Origin: Daphnia pulex
Lineage: Eukaryota; Arthropoda; Branchiopoda; Diplostraca; Daphniidae
Length of the DNA: 64,000 bases
Reading direction: 5' to 3'
Assembly (NCBI RefSeq): GCF_021134715.1
Contig: NC_060025.1
Location: forward strand, 7,192,001-7,256,000
The notes under the pieces were generated by a model. It was not told the DNA's origin and ran no database searches. It was given only the letters and a program-made list of their open reading frames with translations. A program made the position numbers and the translations under genes. Shown piece by piece: positions 34,901-48,818 of this stretch (within the stretch, counting starts at the first letter, position 1; every line of letters starts with the position of its first letter).

Positions 34901-37900
34901 ACAGTAAGTGATCAGACTAAATGTAACTTTCATGTTTCATCATACATAATAACGAATATAATTGTTTACGTCAGGCCTATATAATATATATGCTGCCACA
35001 CAAAAGAGCGCAAAGTAATTTCTTATTTTTATTATTCGGATACAGAAAACTGAAATAGTCGAAGCAATTTTGATTGTTCAATTTTATTTTTTTCTATTAT
35101 CCGACGGCAAATCAGACCACACATGTCAAACTATTTCTTGTTTGCGCGCTATAATTATTATAGCTACTTCCGTCGGCAAATCAACATGCCCCAACATTTT
35201 GAGCAAAGATTTTCTCAACTTGTAGCGCAGAATTTTAACGTTAACCCACTTTATCTAGCGCTATATAACCTTGAAAAGTTTCAGACCGGATATGTGAAAT
35301 TGTCTTGAACGTTTTGCAAATAATAAGGTATAGATTGACTATATTATCGAGGAGGGAGAGGGACTATACTGAAACTCAAAGAAGAATCATAGGCGCTATA
35401 GACCACGATCAATAGACATCTTGAATGAGGTAAACTTCCGGTTGCCCATTTGCCCACCTCAATTTCTGGGATTCAATAGGTGACAATGGCTTTATGTGAC
35501 TTTGACTGAGCATTTTTCGGCATCCGGTTTTGACCCCATGAACAGCCCATCAACTATCAACGGCATTCAAATGGTTTAAGCCCTATAGCTGTGTGTGCTT
35601 TACAAAATGGGGAAAAGGCTAAAAGGCATCAGCAGCAGCATTTGAAAGCTTTTATGTCACTCTCGTCTACCTTTCAGGCGAGCCGAATTGGGATATGCCA
35701 GGAAAAAAGAATCGACGGAGAGGAAAATTCGGCCTCTATTAATAATTTCACGCTTGATCATTTGATTCGCGGAAGCGGAAATATGATTCGATGTCGACCT
35801 TTATAAATAGCAATCGATTAAAAAGAATCATCTTTGTATAGAAAAATTGCTAAATTCAAATTGTTATAGTGTATAGAAACACACAGTTTGAGAAATTTCG
35901 TTGTAATTCTGTTTGTGGGCGCCCGCCACTTACAGTTATGAAGTGCAAAATATTTCATCGACAACTGCTGCGTAGTATAAATAACTCGCATAAGTAGTCG
36001 TTTTTTTTTAAATATATCAACGGCCATAAATATTTGTATGTATCTCACTAATTCACCATTTACATGACACAGCGAGAGAAGAAAAATTCTCTTTGATATT
36101 ATATCATGAAAAATCCCGGGTCTAAGTGAATTACAGCCGCCATGAGAGATTTGATGGAGCTAAATAGAGCTGTCAGGGGAGTATCATAGCATTCAATAAC
36201 CCTCATGACGCGTCGAAACTCCATTGTGATTTCTCCTTCTTATATTCTTCTTCCCCTCCTATACACACACATATATATACAGCACCCTCCTCTTTGGTGC
36301 AGTCATTGATAATGCTCAGAGCGCAATAAAAACAGCTCTGACAATCTTACATGTCCGGTATAAGTAGCAGCATAATCGATCTCCGCGTCTCTCCCTCGCT
36401 CCTTTATGCATGCGAGAGCCCTTTTGTTATAATAACCTCTATATAATAGATATGTCTTTTTTGTAAAACATTCGTACATCATCTGATTTTCCTCTATTAT
36501 AACCTTTATTAATATAGACGACGTTAGCCTTTTGGGGGGTATGCTGGGGGACAATGTGCTGCTGTTATATTATAACAGCGCGAATATCATTTTCAAATTT
36601 TTCCTCGTAGATGTTGTATGATAACGTTATATAGAATCTTTTATTTTTAAAGACGGTGAGAGACAACTATAAACAGCTAGCGCATTTTACATACAGTTGA
36701 ACCCATAACTTTAAAGCTATGAATAAAAGGACGTGATCCTATATGTGAGGCATTTTTGAGAGGGCAATTTCCGTTTGGAGGAATAAGGGAGAGCAAGCAG
36801 CAGCAATGTGATTATACCGCTCGTCTTTCGGGGGTGTCCATGCGGAATAAACGCGTCTATACAGTCAAAAGAAACTATATATGATGTGTTTCGGGGTGGA
36901 GTGTATAGCTATATGGCTACCTATTTCAGCGCGACACGCAGAGCACACAGCACAGCAGACTTAGCGCGTTTGCTCAGGCGTTGTAAAACTTAATCCGATT
37001 GGGGCATCATTTGGTCATGCACTGGCGCCTCAAACAGCGCGGGTCTTTCAATAAAAGTGTCTGGTTGTCACTAGATTTATCATGATGATACACCCCCTAG
37101 CTCGATAGGTAAAAGTAGATTTCTTATTCTGTATATAAGTTGCGCAATGAACGGCAGATTATAGATTTTTAAAAATCACTTTTTATGATCTCTAGGAATC
37201 GTAGTTTTCAAATAATAGGCCTCTGTACCTAAAATTATTGGGGTCTGATAAAAAAAGAACTAAGGAATGACAACATTGCTGTGCCATTTGAGTTGAAAAG
37301 ATATTTTTTTAGCTTTTTGAAATCAACAATTTCGTTTCTTGTAATAATAGGCTATACTAAATGTTGGTGACAAACTCTCATTGGCGAGCCTTGAGAGTTC
37401 GGAAGATATATGACCTGATGGTAAAAGCTTTTCGAGCTCTTATTGATGAAAGTGAATGCCAAATCAAATGTTTATATGTTGGGCTTATTTAGATATTTAT
37501 TGTTTATTGTCCATTGACTGTTGTAGCGTAATCCGTTTATCCGTTATGATGGTTGATGATATTGCTATAATAATGATAACAACGCCAAAACCCGTATTAC
37601 ACTCTGTTTGAAATTTTAATTGAACGATATTTGTCTGCAAATAAAAAAAGAAATTGTCACCCCTTTTCCATTATTATTATTTCTTGTGCTCCGTATAACT
37701 TTTCCCGCTTCCCTTTTAGTAAAAGTGATTTTTCGTATGTTTATTTATTAAAAACAAGATGGGCCTACTGTATAGAATGAGGGCAAAGGCAAGCCATTAT
37801 TGAATCCGGATAAATTATTTTTATCGCCATATATCTGAATGTCTCCGCTAATAAACATTTATACACAAATGAAATAAGGTTCGAAATGCAGATTTAAAAA

Positions 37901-38383
37901 ACACCCAATAGCTTACTGTTTTTAGGGATTCTTGAACTTTTTATTTCACGTGTTATAACAATTAAAAAAAAACAAGAATTTGTAAGAGCTTTTAAGACAT
38001 TATTACTATATGTGGGTAGAGTGGTAGACATAGACATTTGCACATTTTACACGAGTAGAGTAATAACAGACTACTCAAATTTTCGCATAGGTATACTTCC
38101 GAAATAATGAACACAAAAAAAATTGGGCTACTACAATCACAGATTACATTAAATACAAATGAACATAACTGGTCAGTTGGGTATTCTTAAGTTTTTTTCT
38201 TTCTTAGAAGTTTGAAATCGTACGGTTTTGGCAATGAACTAATAATAAAAAAGATTAGACAAGAAGCGAATTTTGCAAAAATAATGAATCCATTCCAAAA
38301 TCCCCTCAGCACACACCATTTGTCGATTTTTAAATCATACGTATTTATATATGCATAATACGACAAGTATATTACGTACACAT

Positions 38384-39997
38384 TCATTTTTGTTTCACAT
38401 CAACCGAATCGTCAGTGTAGATTTCTTCGTCATCAAAGAGGTCGTCGTTCACAACCTCGGCTTCTTCCTGGCGCTTTTTGGCGGTTGCCAACTCGGCCGC
38501 ATGTTTCTTACGCCACTTTGTCCGCCGATTTTGAAACCAAACCTGCCATTATTTGAAAAATGCAAAATGAAATGAGTTACAACGAACAATCTTCAGCAGA
38601 GAACAGTTCCAAATTTTATCCAACACTATCTGTGATAGCAATAAAGTTAAATCGAGATTCTGATTACTTAATAGTTTACCTTGACTTGAGATTCCGACAT
38701 GTTGAGTCCATAGGCAAGTTTCGCTCGTTCGGGACCCGCCAAATATTTCGTCTGTTCGAACGTTTTCTCCAGGGCGAAGATCTGTTGGCCGCTAAAGGTT
38801 GGCCGCGTGTGTTTCTTCTTTGAATCTTGTTCCAAGCGGCAATTGAGTTCTTCAGAATCATCTGTTTAGTGCCAATATAACATTCATTCAGGTTAGCAAT
38901 GGAAGCCAAAATTGCATTGCATTTAAGTTAAGAAAAGAAGACTTACTTCTTTTTAAACGGTCTCTTAACGTTTGCAGTCCAGGGTTATCGATGAACGACT
39001 GCAAAGTCGGCCAGTAAATTCCTGAGAAATTCGGTGAGTGCAGACCTATGCTGTTGACTCCGCTCGAGAAATCCAACGCTATTTGGCTCCTTGGTAATCC
39101 AAGGAAGGATGACTGGAATTGGGGGGTATTACTCGAACACGATTGCTGGTGGCACTGTTGAGACACCGGCGACATCACAAGGGCCGGCCGCGGCAGTGGT
39201 CGATTCAAAATGTTTTCGATCCCGTGAGGTGTTGCCGAAACCGAGGAATTCTCTTCCGTCGGCGTAGTGTTCACCGGTTCCAACAGCAGCGACGGCGACT
39301 TGGAAATCTCTACGGGACGCACGTGCTGATTTACCTTCGAGGAAATATCAAATGCTTCGACCGTTTTGCCCAACTTCTGAGTGGTGGCCGGCGGTACGAC
39401 AACCGGGGACGAAAGAGCCATCGGATGTTTGGAAGAAGTAGGCGCCAACGGGAAAGACGTTAATCGCGGAATGTAGTGGAAACTCGGGAGACCATGTTGC
39501 GGCGAACAGATCTGCAGAGCGGAATGCATAGACTGGAATTCAGGAGGATCGTGATTGGCACTGTAAGATCGGAATCCAGGCAGAGAGCCTTCGATCGGTG
39601 AAATTCGATCGACTGAGCGGGAAAAGAATAAGTTGTGGTTAACTGATGGACTGCTGATGCCTTCCCGGTCGTCTCGAACTGGTAACATGTGCTGTTGCTG
39701 ATTGGAGAGACCTGATGATGATTCCTTTCGACTTAAATCGGTTGGAGAGTCTCGGGTGATTGGGCTGGAGCTACAACTTGACGAGTCGATATTCTCCGAG
39801 CAGCCCATTTTCACGCTGTCGTCCGACGAGGTGAAAGATTCATTCAACGCAATTTTAGTATTGGTTGCTAGGTCCAGGGGCTTTGCACAGGAAAAGGTGT
39901 CGATCGAACTGTTGGGGTTATTTAAACTGACGTCAGAATTACTACAAGTTGTGATTCCAAGTGCGACGGGATCAGCCAATCTGACGCCACTTGGCAT
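38384..39997 (-). CDS. Nkx6 (HGTX): Nkx6-class homeobox transcription factor (HGTX)
   Basis: Nuclear DNA-binding transcription factor of the NK6 class, which in animals patterns motor neurons and other neural or endodermal lineages. Three exons: 39997-38947, 38861-38680 and 38542-38384, giving 463 aa in one frame. The repressor motif [12 protein letters not shown] (about 256-267) matches the eh1/TN-type motif of Nkx6 proteins. [16 protein letters not shown] (about 324-339) corresponds to the conserved YWP region upstream of the homeodomain. The homeodomain (about 364-423) reads [20 protein letters not shown] and includes [16 protein letters not shown]; it is split by an intron after QVK. The C-terminus is acidic ([20 protein letters not shown]). 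The N-terminal region is Ser-rich and low complexity. The Met at 39997 is the first in the long exon. Confidence 0.95.
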
Positions 39998-42354
39998 TTT
40001 TTCCGCGGTTTTTTTTTCAAATTCGGTCTGCTGACCCGATGAGAAAACTACGGAATATCACTCGAAATATGATGACGTTATCCTTGCACAACTAACTGTA
40101 TGAAGTCTGAAATCTTGTTAGATTTTGAAACAAATTCACAATTAATTTCACGTTAGAGTAGGTATAGAGCGCGGCATCACTTGACAAATAGGAGGACGTT
40201 ATCGGAGTTGTTCACATCAATCGTTTAAACAGCAAACTGATCATGACTACGAAGGAGTAGCGATTTAGGGGTTGTATTTGAGAATTGTGTCGTCCAGCTC
40301 ATTCACCATTCTCGCCCAGATAGCTGTTGGAGATCCATCTGCTGGACGGCCCCTTATAGGGCGGAGTTTTCCCATGAACGGAAGTCCCCGGATCACTGGA
40401 TCCAAGCTCCTCGAATCTTATTGGCTGCTGGTGATAGTGTAACTGTGCACAGGCCTCTTCCCTATTGGCCTCGTTGCCATAGGAGCGTTGCTATACACAC
40501 AGCTGAAAACAGTTTAGGCTCTATCTACTTTCTCTGCTGAACACGGCGGAACACAGCCTCGAGTCATTCAGAAATCTACACAAAAACCAACAAAACGGTA
40601 TACGGCTTCCGGCCGCCTGCTTTGTACAAAAGCTATTATATAAGCTATAGGCCAATTTGTTACGGAATGACGTGAGATAAATCAGTTTTGAAGAGCTTAA
40701 ATTATAATGAAAAAATTCAAATCTAAATCTGCTGCAGGGTTCTTGTACATAACATTTATCAGTCATATTTTATTCGAGACCTCATTTAATAGTGCGCTGA
40801 GCCTTGGGCTGTTAATTTAAAAAAAATCTTACAAAGATATCCATGCTAGTTTGCTTTACACAAATTCAAATGGTTGATTTGCATATTGAAACAAAGTCAA
40901 AATTAACAACGGGATATTTAATTTGATTCGTAATGATTTTTCCTTTTAGTGAAAAACTGGAATGGAAAAAACTATCATCTTCCCTCCTGTGTGATTCAAG
41001 AAAAGAGCAAGGTTAACCAAGTGCGTGGTGGTATAGACTGCGGAGCGCCATATTCTTCAGCAGTAAAGAAAACGAAAATGAAAGGAGACAGAGATGGGCA
41101 AAGGAAATAAGGAAAAAAAAAGGTTCAGTTGAAAGCAAACGGATGTACGGCTCAGTACTCAATAATTTATTCTATTCACAACTGAAAGTCTATGCAGCTG
41201 TATATACCGTAGGCGGGTTTGTGACATGAGGTCCGGCAATTCATTAAAACGTTTTATGTGATTCGACTATAAGCAGCTAGCAGCAACAAGCCACTTAAAG
41301 TCAGTTTACATAAAAACACTTGGAAATGCTATTTCATAAAACTAATTCATCGCTTTTCTCACTTTCAACGTTTTACCTCACTCAATAGCGTAAGCTTGCT
41401 TCAAATAACACAACCTACTTGATACACGTTAGGGGCTTCTAAAGTACTTGATTTACACAAAATAGTTTTGAAATTATATTTCTCACCTCTCAAGTGACTA
41501 TTATAATCTCGCTTTCTGCTGTTAAACGGACTTGAGATTGCCATCACACTAGGCAGAAATAAGATAAACGATTTTATTTTTTTCACCATTTACCTTTGTA
41601 TTAGCTTTTAAAATAAGACTAATGCAGAATACACCATCAGGTAACATCACTTGAGGCAATCATTTTACCTCTGAAGAAAGTGGATTACCGGATCTTGAAA
41701 AGGCGTTGGATATCTGTTCTCAACCAAAGAGCCGTATGCCGTAAATCCGACCATTTTCAAAATATTCCCTTGTTATCCCAATATCTTGATACATACTAAA
41801 GCAACCCGAAAAATATCAGAGTCTAATTCACGCCAAACTGCCTTGATACTCACATTGCCGTTTGTGACTGGGAGAATGATTACGTGTTGACTCTCGGCTA
41901 TTTGGAATGACATCGTCGAACAGCCCACCTCAGCAATCCAACAAAAAACTTGAAATTGTGGAATGATATTTGTACACTCCAAATTGGATGTAGCCGGAGC
42001 TAGAGGAGTTGTAGGCTAGTTTAACATTACAATATCAGTATTAACGTTTTAATGGACGGTTATCATATCATCCATAGTATTCTTTAAAAATATTAAGGTT
42101 ATTTCAATGATAATATTAACCTTAAAAATTATGGACAGCAATTTAACGCAAGAGAATAGGCGGTTCGATCACTTAACCATCATGTGCTTTCAACTTTCAA
42201 GTTTCAAGTTTTCAACGCCTTTCGTGCATACTGCAAAGTCCTACGGTAAGGAGAACGTTTAGGAGTTAAAACAATTCCGATCGTGTTATCCACCGTGTTC
42301 ATCCGCTCGCTACTCGATATGAATGTGTACAGGTATGAACACCTTATGAATAAA

Positions 42355-42590
42355 TTTAATTGAATCTTATAGGCGCTTGAAGGGTCAAGATGAAAAATGT
42401 AAATGCTCAAGCACTAGCTTATTAATATTATTGTTATTACTGGGCAATGCCTTTAGAGTTATCTATTCTGTAGCAATTTGTTACAATGTATGTAGCTCAT
42501 TTATTTGTTTCTCGGTACTATATCGATGGAGTAAATAATTACCGAAATGAACTCGTTATTAACGACTTTCGTTTGCGGTTCCGCAATCCG
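42355..42590 (+). repeat. Diverged local repeat, copy 1
   Basis: The block from TTTAATTGAATCTTATAG to about TTTCGTTTGCGGTT is repeated at 43088-43318. Shared islands include TGTTACAATG, ATGTAGCTCATTTATT and TTAACGACTTTCG / TTAGCGACTTTCG. Many substitutions and indels indicate an old duplication or two copies of a mobile element. Confidence 0.75.
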
Positions 42591-43087
42591 ATACGATGCG
42601 TCCACAAGGTGCACTCTCTCCCTCTATTCATATCAACGCTGAAATAATTGTTTATATTCTGATTTAGACATACAGTAGCCGATTCTTGTAGCGTATTCCA
42701 GATTTGACTCATGAACATTGTTTGTTTAATGCATTTGATTAGTTTCTTTTTTTCATCTGATATATTCGCAATTATTTTTTGGTCATTCTGCGATTCTCAA
42801 TATATCATTAATGCCACCGTCGTCTTTCCCAGCGATAATCTATTAATATTCTATGCAGCAGCATAGTCAATTCAGGAAGATTTCAACCTCTCCTAGTTCG
42901 GCGCGTTAATACTATTTCCTCTGATTAACTGGTTGAACATTAGTCTGCTCTGCCCAGAGTTTAATCTTGAAAATGAGTACTCACGCCTACACTTCATCCA
43001 CTTGATATCATGATGTACACGATAAAAATCATGTTTATTTATCATAGTGGACGAATGGGGGGATGATTTCATTATCAATATATTAAA

Positions 43088-43318
43088 ATTTAATTGCCTC
43101 TTATAGTCGTTGGCAGTGTGAAGATGAAAACGTCGTAGCTCAAGCACTGTCTTGGCAATATCGTTTTTATAACTGGAACTATGCCTTAAGAAGAATCATA
43201 TCCATCGCAATGTGTTACAATGAATGTAGCTCATTTATTGGTTTCGCGAAACATACCATGGAGTAATTAATGACCGAGGTTAACTCGCTATTAGCGACTT
43301 TCGTGTGCGGTGACTTTA
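43088..43318 (+). repeat. Diverged local repeat, copy 2
   Basis: Counterpart of 42355-42590, ending about 180 bp before the NEURL4 start codon and so possibly part of its promoter region. Confidence 0.75.
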
Positions 43319-43343
43319 TATACATGTGGGGAGTGCTGCAGTG

Positions 43344-43381
43344 CAAACAAACAAATGCATCACAAACAAACAAATGCATCA
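43344..43381 (+). repeat. 19-bp tandem repeat, two copies
   Basis: The unit CAAACAAACAAATGCATCA occurs twice without interruption, ending 117 bp upstream of the NEURL4 start codon. Each unit contains the palindrome ATGCAT. Confidence 0.9.
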
Positions 43382-43498
43382 CAAATTGCAGTTGGACATC
43401 CTTGTAAAAATAGCTCGCCATCTACCGACCGAATTTAAAAGTTTGCACAGTGTTGTGTTGTGACGGATTGTACGGTTTGTACCTTGCCGTTGTCAATA

Positions 43499-46400
43499 AT
43501 GGCGGAGGAGCCGTCCAGCTGCATAATATCTTCCGTCCCGCTGCAGCAACAGTTTCACTCAATCCATGGAACTTTAGTTCAGCTATCGGAGAACGGCTTT
43601 TCAGCCTTCCGTCTCCGTCCTAGTCACGAATTCAACCAAGGGCTGGTTTTCTCCAGTCGGTCGTTAAAGGACGAGCAGGTCTTTGAAGTCCGGATCGACC
43701 GCAAGGTTTGTTATTATTAAACAAAGTGCTACTCAATTTGTTTAATCGAGAGAGAATAAAGAGTAAAAGTGCATTGTTCATTGGATTTTGCAGGTTCACT
43801 CATGGACAGGTAGTCTACAAATTGGAATTACCACACAAGATCCAGCTACCTTCCACCCCGCCCCTCCTCCAAATGCCCTAGATATTGTCAATAAATCATG
43901 GGTACATTCGTTCTTGAATAGGTAATTCAAAAAATTAAGCACTTTTTTCATGTTCCAGGTTTTGTCTGGATGCAATCTGTTTGAAAATGGTAAAATTATC
44001 GTAGAAGACTATGGCCCAAATTTGGATGAATTGAGTGAGGGAGACCGAGTTGGTGTAATGCGCACCTCAGAAGTATGTTTACCTTCTGTGCATGTTGTTT
44101 TAAATTTTGTTTTATTTTAAAATTTTTTGTTCTGTTTAGGGAGATTTGGTTTTCTATGTTAATTCATTTGCTCAAGGAGTAGCTGTCTCAGGCATCCCTC
44201 AAACTATTTATGCTGTTGTCGATCTTTATGGCAAATGTGTTCAGGTTTCTATGATTAACCATAGTGAGACTCATTCACTACCTAGGCCATTATTAAGTAA
44301 GTTGTGAATCATATTCCTTACAAAGAACCTGAAAACATTCCTTGTTGTTGTCTCCAGCTTTGAGTTCAGTTATGATGGATAGCAATCAAGTAAATCAGGA
44401 AGAAGAATCTTGTAGTACTGCGAGTACACCAAGCGGTGCACTTCAGGATCGATTGCGGTTTCATCATCGGTGTGGCACAATGGTGAAACTTTCGGCTGGA
44501 CAACGAACTGGCGAACGCAGGCGACCGCTAGACGAGTTTAATAACGGTTAGTTTATCTCCCAGCCAACAGTTTTGAAATTCTAAATGTGTAGCTATCCAT
44601 TTTATTTTATAATTTTCAGGCGTAGTCATGACCCAACGTCCTCTTCTACCTGACGAGCTCTTTGAGATTCGTATCGATAGTTTAGTAGACAAATGGTCTG
44701 GCTCTATCGAGGTTGGAATTACAACTCACAACCCAGCTGCTCTGGACTTTCCTTCTACTATGACCAATCTTCGCAGCGGAACGGTACTCTTTTGAAATAT
44801 CCTGCATGTTAATAACTTCTGCATTCCATTTTGGTTTTAAATTCTAATGGAGTCAAATTTAGATTATGATGTCTGGCTGTGGAATCTTGACCAATGGCAA
44901 AGGGACCCGTCGTGAGTACGGCCAATGCAACTTGGACGAGTTAGGCGAAGGGGACCGGATCGGACTCATACGCAAGACAAACGGGGATCTGCATTTTTAC
45001 GTCAATGGTCGTGACCAGGGCGTTGCCGCGTCCAATGTACCAAATCCTGTGTGGGGTGTTGTGGATCTCTACGGGCGGACAGTCAGAGGTAATTTCATTT
45101 ACTGTTTTTACAATTTTGTCTCCGTTTGTGTTAAAAAACTATGATGAATGTTCTCAATAGTTTCACTGATTGACCGGGAAGACGCCGTTAAACCTCCAAC
45201 GAATGAGGCAGAAGAAGATGCTCCTGTGGTGGTGGAACAACTGCAGTTTCATATGCGGTGCGGTCTACACGCAGCTGTTGTGAATGGTGGAACGACAGGA
45301 CATCGACCGAACGCACAAAGTGACTTTAATCACGGTGTCGTGTTGACTAGCCGACCTTTGAGGCCAGACGAATTGTTCGAAGTAGTGTTGGACAAAGTGG
45401 TTCTCAAATGGGCGGGTTCCATCGAGATTGGTGTCACGACTCAACGCCCCGAGGAGCTCGACTTTCCTGCCACAATGACCAACGTCCGTTCAGGCACTTG
45501 GATGATGACCGGCAACGGCGTGATGCACAATGGACTAACTATTTTGGACGATTATGGAACTTCGCTCGACCGTCTGGGCTCGGGAGATCGGGTCGGTGTG
45601 ATACGACGTTCGAATGGGGTTTTACACTTCTTCGTCAACGGCGAAGATCAAGGTCCAGCGGCCGGCAATGTTCCAGAAAAGGTTTACGGAGTCGTGGATT
45701 TGTACGGCCAAGCAGCCCAAGTATCCATCGTCTCTCCTTCCCCGGCCACTCCGCTAACTGATTCTTCTCCCTATCCGTCCTATCTCTATCCGGCACCGTC
45801 TCATCTTCTGGCCCCTTTGGTCTCTCCCACCTCTTTGGCTGACTCCACGTACGCCCTCCCCACTTCATCGTCTTCTACTTCGGCGTCGTCAACGCTCATC
45901 CACACGGATTTAAGCTTTCACAGGTTACACGGCCGCAACACAACCTTGTCTAGCAATTGCCTTACGGCGAGTAGACCCAACGCGTTGTCAGAATTCAACG
46001 ATGCCATCTGCATTACATCAAGGCCCTTGAGACCGGGGGAGGTGTTTGAAGTGATGATCGAAAAACTAGTTGAAAGGTGGTCTGGATCACTTGAACTTGG
46101 CGTAACATCCATCCGTCCTGAAAATTTGGATTTCCCTTCAACAATGACGGACATCACTTACGGAACGTGGATGCTCAGCGGTTCATCAGTGATGCAGGTG
46201 AAATAGCACAAAATGACGAACTCTTTCATCTTCATTTTTATTCATATTTGTTTTGTTTTTGTAGGATGGGACCATCACTCGAAACGGTTATCCACTCGAC
46301 TTGGACGCTTTACAAGAAGGGAATCGAGTTGGGTTATTGCGCCATGCTGACGGAAGTTTACACTACTACCTGAACGACCAAGATCAAGGAGCAGCATGCT

Positions 46401-48818
46401 GGGGCGTGCCCCAGGATCTTTATGCCGTCATTGATTTGTATGGACAGTGCGCCCAAGTGTCGCTGGTCCACAGACCCCTTCAAGTATCCGGTATACCTAC
46501 TAACCAACAGGAGGGAGATGCTACTCCAATGGACTCGACCGCCAGTGAACCAAGATGCATCCAGCCGCATCGTCATCGTATCTCACCTTATTGTGGTCGG
46601 GCTGTCACTCTGTCAGACGATGGTCGAACGGCCAAACGCGAAGATAAGGATTTCGAGAATGGGCTGGTGTTCAGCTTATTGCCGCTGCAACCAGAAGAGT
46701 CGTTTGATGTGCGCATCGATACCGTGTCTCAGCGCTGGGCTGGGTCCCTTGCCGTCGGCCTCACTACTTTCCATCCGCAAGAAGGAGCCGTGATTCCTTC
46801 AAGTTTAAGTGGTCTGGAGTCTTCGTGGTACATCTCCAGTTCGAGTGTTTTCCAGTCGGGACGCAAAATTCTGGCCTCATGTCTACCCATGGAACATTTG
46901 GCCGTTGGGGATGTCGTTAGCATCCGTCGAACGGTGGAATCCACTCTTCATTTCGCTGTGAACGGCCGGGACTTGTCCGTCTGCGTTCGCAACATTCCTC
47001 ATGGCGCGTACGTTGTGATGGATCTACACGGAATGATTCAGTCTGTAAGGATATTTTTCCATTCAGAAGAAAAATTGGATCTTTGGTTTTAACATTAAAA
47101 TTTGATTTTTTCTCATTAGGTGAGTGTCAAAAGCATTGGAAAACTTGGGTCGTTACCGGAATCGCTTGCGACAACTCCAGCCGTTTTGGCAACCAATTCG
47201 TTACCAACGGCAGGTGGAGCTCTTCCGTTGTCACTGAGCCAGCTAGCACTGCGCGAAGCGATGCAAGGAATCCAAAGTGCGCTGAGTAGTCGCTTCGGCA
47301 GTGCATTCAGTCACCAGCAACGCTTTCACGATCATCACGGTCGCAACGTTGTCTTAAAGAATAACGGCCAGACAGCCCAGCGAACGGCCAGCTACAATCA
47401 GGTACTTTTAATTCAAAAAATGTAAAAATTGAAGCAATCTTAATAAATTGGATTTCATTTACCCTCCGTAGGGCCTGGTATATTCTAAGGATCCACTTAT
47501 ACCTGGAGGCTGCTTTCAAGTTAAGATTGAACAATTGGACGAACGTTGGACAGGCTCGTTGATGCTTGGAGTGACGTCAATTCCGCCTGAAAAAATGCCA
47601 TCGACTCCGCCTACCTGTGCGCTTCTACTTAAGCGACCTAGTTGGGTCATCAGTGGACGGACCCTGCATCAAGGTGGCCGTAAGATACGATCCGACCTCA
47701 AGTTTGATTTGAACGAATTGCGAGTTGGTCAGAGCGCCGGTGTTCACTTGAGCCAAACGGGCCACCTGCACGTTCTGATTGACGGAATTGATTGCGGTTC
47801 CGTGGCGTGGATTGGAACCAGTGAATCGCTTTTCGCCGTCGTCGATCTTTATGGGCAGAGTACAGAAATGTCCACGGTATCCGTGCGCTCAGCTTCAACT
47901 ACCACCTCGACTCCCACAACTCAGCCGGCCTTGAATGAAGAGAAAGCCTTGCGAGAAAGTTCCAACACGGAAAAGAGTTTGACAGGTGTGAGAAACTACT
48001 CTCAGCGTTCCTGTCGCTACAAGCAGAGTTGCTCAAGATTCGTCCATCTAATGGGTCTACCGGACGCGTATCTCGAGGGCGAGGGAAGTGTTTGCGGCTG
48101 CGTTCAGTGCTTCCGCGAAGAGGAAGGCACGTCAGACAAGGTGGACGAGGAGATGAAGGGTTGGTGTCGCTGGACTGTCAGGAATCGTCGACAAGTGGAC
48201 AAGAAAGACGGACCTGGCATCAACGAGAAATGGCAAACGGCGTATCATCAAACACGCCCTTGTGTCGTCCGCCGGATCCTGGATGAAGGCCATTTGCTTT
48301 CGCCGGATTTGAATGTTTGGCAGAGAACAAAGGCTGCCCGTCGGAGTAGCAAAGGCAACGATGGGGAATCTAATGGGCAGCTACTCTTTTCTCCAACTTT
48401 ACAGCCTGCGTCGTTGGCACCGATTGCAGAACTTTACGACCCAATTCTTAAGGTAAAATTAACACCTAGCATTTAGATTCTAGTAAATTTTTTAATGAGC
48501 TTGTTGTATTTTTTAAAGAAAAATCAACGTGGTCAGGTGGTTTTACAAGTGCTCGTCCAGCCGGGATCCTACAAAGTCCGGAGGGCAACCAGTCCTCTCA
48601 ACGGTCCAGCGCCGACAGTCCCGACCGCTAATACAGTGGGATCAGTGACTTGTAGTCCAGATCCAACTCATCAACAACAGTTGCTGAATCCACCCGCAGA
48701 CACGACCGCAATAACGGATGAAGACCCAGCCATTTTATGGTACACCAAGGAACGGGGAGCTGCTATTGTACAGGCGCTCTTGATCAGATTAGACGAAACT
48801 GCCTCGGCTTCGACCTGA
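43499..48818 (+). CDS. NEURL4: Neuralized-like protein 4 (NEURL4), six NHR domains
   Basis: Scaffold protein with Neuralized homology repeats; NEURL4 in animals is a centriolar protein that interacts with CP110 and the HERC2 ubiquitin ligase. Twelve exons: 43499-43705, 43794-43901, 43959-44072, 44140-44296, 44358-44546, 44620-44783, 44863-45088, 45161-46197, 46265-47044, 47120-47401, 47472-48452 and 48519-48818. They total 1514 aa. Six NHR repeats start at about residues 14, 225, 417, 639, 841 and 1061. Typical signatures are [37 protein letters not shown] and AVVDLYG. The Cys-rich C-terminal block ([20 protein letters not shown] ... VCGCVQCF ... WCRWTVR) matches the NEURL4 tail. Length is close to that of animal NEURL4. 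AATAAA at 48949-48954 is a plausible poly(A) signal. The last exon and the end of exon 11 are duplicated in inverted orientation at 62298-62753. Confidence 0.95.

Larger units (their letters stand above)
31051..38383. other. Intergenic region downstream of Nkx6, no gene recognised
   Basis: About 7.3 kb without an exon that I can support on either strand. It includes a 46-bp repeat copy (31193-31238), a CTG microsatellite (31968-31985) and many TATA-like and CT tracts. It may contain regulatory DNA of the homeobox gene; this is inference from position only. Confidence 0.45.
39998..43498. promoter_or_regulatory. Intergenic region between Nkx6 and NEURL4 starts
   Basis: The flanking genes diverge from this 3.5-kb region, so both promoters should lie in it. 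A palindromic CCCCTTATAGGG (40350-40361) followed by GGCGGAG lies about 350 bp upstream of the Nkx6 start codon. On the NEURL4 side there is a 19-bp tandem repeat. A pair of diverged repeats of about 230 bp is also present. No coding exon is seen. Confidence 0.5.

Noticed and set aside
43344-43381. CRISPR-like or other regularly spaced array
   Set aside because: There are only two adjacent units without spacers in a eukaryotic promoter region; it is a simple tandem duplication.
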